Origin: a virus
Virus record (IMG/VR): IMGVR_UViG_3300032294_003186
Location: 1 to 26,699 of that record
Length of the DNA stretch: 26,699 nt
Strand: one strand, 5' to 3'
This document shows, piece after piece, positions 24,870 through 26,699 of this stretch. The translations under genes and the position numbers were made by a program. The notes under the pieces are model-generated. The model made no database searches. It was not told the origin of the DNA and saw only the letters and a program-made list of their open reading frames with translations. Position 1 is the stretch's first letter, and each line of letters starts with the position of its first letter.

Positions 24870-26699
24870 ATGTCTCTATATACTATATTAGTCGTTAATA
24901 ACGCACCTGGTTGTAACACGGAAGTTGAACAACAAGTTACCGTAACAGGATGTACAACATACATTGTAAGATTAGCATCGAATTCGAATGCATTAGGTCC
25001 TTTCAGTATTTATATTGATTCATCATTATTTGGTTCAGGATACACTAGAACTGACATGTTCAATGGTGTGGTTGTATCATTAGAATGTGCAACACCAACG
25101 CCAACACCAACACCTTCATCGACACCTCCTGGAGCTACTCCAACAAACACGCCGACAAATACTGAGACTCCAACACAAACTCCAACACCTACTCAAACAC
25201 CATCAAATACTACAACACAAACTCCAACACCATCAATTACTGCAAGTCAAACTCAGACTCCAACTCAAACTAACACTCAAACACCAACAAATACTGCAAG
25301 TCAAACCGAGACTCCAACTCAGACACCTTCTCAGACACCGACTACAACTCCAACATTGAGTCCAGGTGCAACTCCAAACCCAACAAGTTCACCTACACCA
25401 ACTAATACTGAAACTCCAACACAAACTCCGACTAACACTGCAACATTAACACCAACTAATACTGCAACAGAAACTCCAACACAAACTCCAACACAGACTG
25501 AAACTCCAACACAAACTCCAAGTGTTACTCCTACATTAACGCCAACAAACACAATATCACAAACTCCAACAAATACTGAAACTCCAACTCAGACTCCGAC
25601 AAATACTGAGACTCCAACACAAACTCCAACTGAAACTCCAACACAAACTCCAACATTGAGTCCTGGAGCAACTCCTGCGGAAACACCAACTTCAACTCCG
25701 ACTCCATCAGTAACACCGTCAATAACACCTTCTGAAACACCAACTAACACTCCAACAAATACTGAGACTTCAACTCCAACTCCAACTGAGACTCCAACAT
25801 TAACACCAACAAATACGGCATCACAAACTCCGACTCAGACAGCTACACAAACTGAAACTCCAACACAAACTCCAAGTGTTACTCCTACATTAACGCCTAC
25901 AAATACAATAACACAAACACCTACTAATACTGAAACTCAAACACAAACTCCAAGTGAGACTCCAACAAACACACCTACTCCAAGTATTACTGCATCTCAA
26001 ACACCAACACCAACTGAAACTCCAACTCAGACACCTAGTGAAACTGCAACTCAGACACCAACTAATACTGAAACACCAACACCAACTCCAAGTGAGACTC
26101 CAACACAAACTCCAACAGAGACTGCGACTCAAACACCGACACCATCTGAAACTCCAACTCAGACACCAACTCAAACTATAACTCAGACACCGACTAACAC
26201 AGTAACGACTACAACTACACCGACTCCAACACCGACTAGACAACCGTTATTTGCTTACTTAACAATTGAACCTCAAGGACAAGCATCAACTTTCAACGGA
26301 TGGATGGCATCTCAAGGTTCAACATGGCGTGGTTTCTGGACTGGTGGAGCAACAGTTGCTAACCCTGTAACATTCAACCAACAGTTTAATTCGTACTTGA
26401 ACTACTCTGGATGGGGAGGAAACGCACCTGCAATTATCACAGGTACAATCTCTCCAACATCAGGAGGGAACGATACCTTTGGAAATCCAATTCAAGCTTA
26501 CTTATTCCAAACTACGCAAGTATCTGCAGGAACTACACCTACCTTAGCGTGGTATACTTGGTACGTTTCGACAGGAGCTACGAACGGTCAAATTATGACT
26601 CAAGTTGGTACAAATACTGCAAATAATCCAAACGCATTAGTCTCAAGAAATATGAACTCAGGTTATTATAATAATATAGTGACTTACACAGGTTCAACA
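24870..26699 (+). CDS. Giant Thr/Pro-repeat adhesin or tail fibre (partial, continues past window)
   Basis: An uninterrupted frame of 610 codons runs from ATG 24870 to the last base of the window, so the C-terminus is missing. Residues 1-73 form a compact N-terminal module ([20 protein letters not shown] near 18-37, then [19 protein letters not shown] near 45-63) ending in a cysteine. Residues 75-456 are a low-complexity stalk in which nearly every second residue is Thr and Pro recurs about every fourth, as [12 protein letters not shown]-like units. It contains no Lys, Arg, His, Cys or aromatic residue. Residues 457 onward are a Gly/Asn/Ser/Trp-rich globular domain ([16 protein letters not shown] near 476-491) that looks like a receptor-binding or adhesive head. 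There is no signal peptide. The stalk resembles mucin-like extended linkers. The other frames and the opposite strand across the repeat are also open, but only because the repeat lacks stops. Confidence 0.8.
   Translation, partial: MSLYTILVVNNAPGCNTEVEQQVTVTGCTTYIVRLASNSNALGPFSIYIDSSLFGSGYTRTDMFNGVVVSLECATPTPTPTPSSTPPGATPTNTPTNTETPTQTPTPTQTPSNTTTQTPTPSITASQTQTPTQTNTQTPTNTASQTETPTQTPSQTPTTTPTLSPGATPNPTSSPTPTNTETPTQTPTNTATLTPTNTATETPTQTPTQTETPTQTPSVTPTLTPTNTISQTPTNTETPTQTPTNTETPTQTPTETPTQTPTLSPGATPAETPTSTPTPSVTPSITPSETPTNTPTNTETSTPTPTETPTLTPTNTASQTPTQTATQTETPTQTPSVTPTLTPTNTITQTPTNTETQTQTPSETPTNTPTPSITASQTPTPTETPTQTPSETATQTPTNTETPTPTPSETPTQTPTETATQTPTPSETPTQTPTQTITQTPTNTVTTTTTPTPTPTRQPLFAYLTIEPQGQASTFNGWMASQGSTWRGFWTGGATVANPVTFNQQFNSYLNYSGWGGNAPAIITGTISPTSGGNDTFGNPIQAYLFQTTQVSAGTTPTLAWYTWYVSTGATNGQIMTQVGTNTANNPNALVSRNMNSGYYNNIVTYTGST
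25092..26237 (+). repeat. Thr-X-Thr-Pro coding repeat, 382 codons
   Basis: The DNA is a degenerate tandem of ACN CCN ACN NNN codons (period 12, sub-period 6) with very few G residues on this strand. X is mostly Gln, Asn or Glu, sometimes Pro, Ser, Ala, Leu, Val or Ile. Larger duplicated blocks exist: 47 bases are the same at 25497-25543 and 25851-25897, and a TLSPGATP block occurs near 25353 and 25653. Confidence 0.9.

Noticed and set aside
25092-26237. CRISPR-like array
   Set aside because: The periodic units are 6-12 bases, degenerate, in frame and translate to Thr/Pro repeats; there are no unique spacers between conserved repeats and no cas genes.
25331-26243. Several long open frames on the minus strand and in another + frame across the Thr/Pro repeat
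   Set aside because: They come from the repeat having almost no stop-forming codons in any frame. Their products are low-complexity (Val-Gly, Ser-Cys-Trp or Gln-His-Leu) and they lie wholly inside the clear + strand gene from 24870.
1-26699. tRNA genes, insertion sequences, integrase or attachment sites
   Set aside because: The gaps are too short or too AT-rich to hold a tRNA cloverleaf, and no transposase or integrase motif appears in any supported frame.

Overview
The window is a segment of a T4-like (myovirus) phage genome. All genes are on the + strand, tightly packed, AT-rich and often overlapping. The first 5 kb reads as a T4-type replication and recombination cluster: gp32 single-strand binding protein, a small unknown protein, UvsX recombinase, flap-type RNase H, an unknown 150-residue protein and a gp41/DnaB-type helicase. 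It is followed by a B12-dependent class II ribonucleotide reductase and a tiny cysteine-rich DUF5522-like protein. From about 7.3 kb the window is virion morphogenesis: gp25, gp6, and then large baseplate and tail-tip or fibre proteins.

Three signs point to a Bacteroidota (flavobacteria-like) host. There are SprB-type repeats in one fibre protein, a DUF5522-like protein of a kind I associate with Bacteroidota, and almost no Shine-Dalgarno sequences ahead of starts; leaders are A/T-rich instead. The host is inferred. No taxonomic marker is present.

Layout: 5-859 gp32, closed by a strong terminator hairpin; 905-5112 replication cluster; 5245-7107 reductase, with a second terminator hairpin lying inside the start of the next small gene (7109-7297); 7318-9632 gp25 and gp6; 9727-18262 four structural genes joined by short overlaps; 18304-24792 four more joined genes ending in an SprB-repeat protein and a small cysteine-ladder protein; 24870 to the window end, a long open frame for a Thr/Pro-repeat adhesin that continues beyond the window. 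A TATTTAT motif sits in the short gap before each structural unit and is a candidate late-promoter element.

The first part would copy and recombine phage DNA and supply deoxynucleotides. The second builds the baseplate and host-contact apparatus. The most unusual content is in the last 17 kb: a 1644-residue structural protein with a membrane-like core, a PKD-domain protein, a seven-repeat SprB-like protein, a protein with cysteines every 11-12 residues, and a protein with 382 residues of Thr-X-Thr-Pro repeat.
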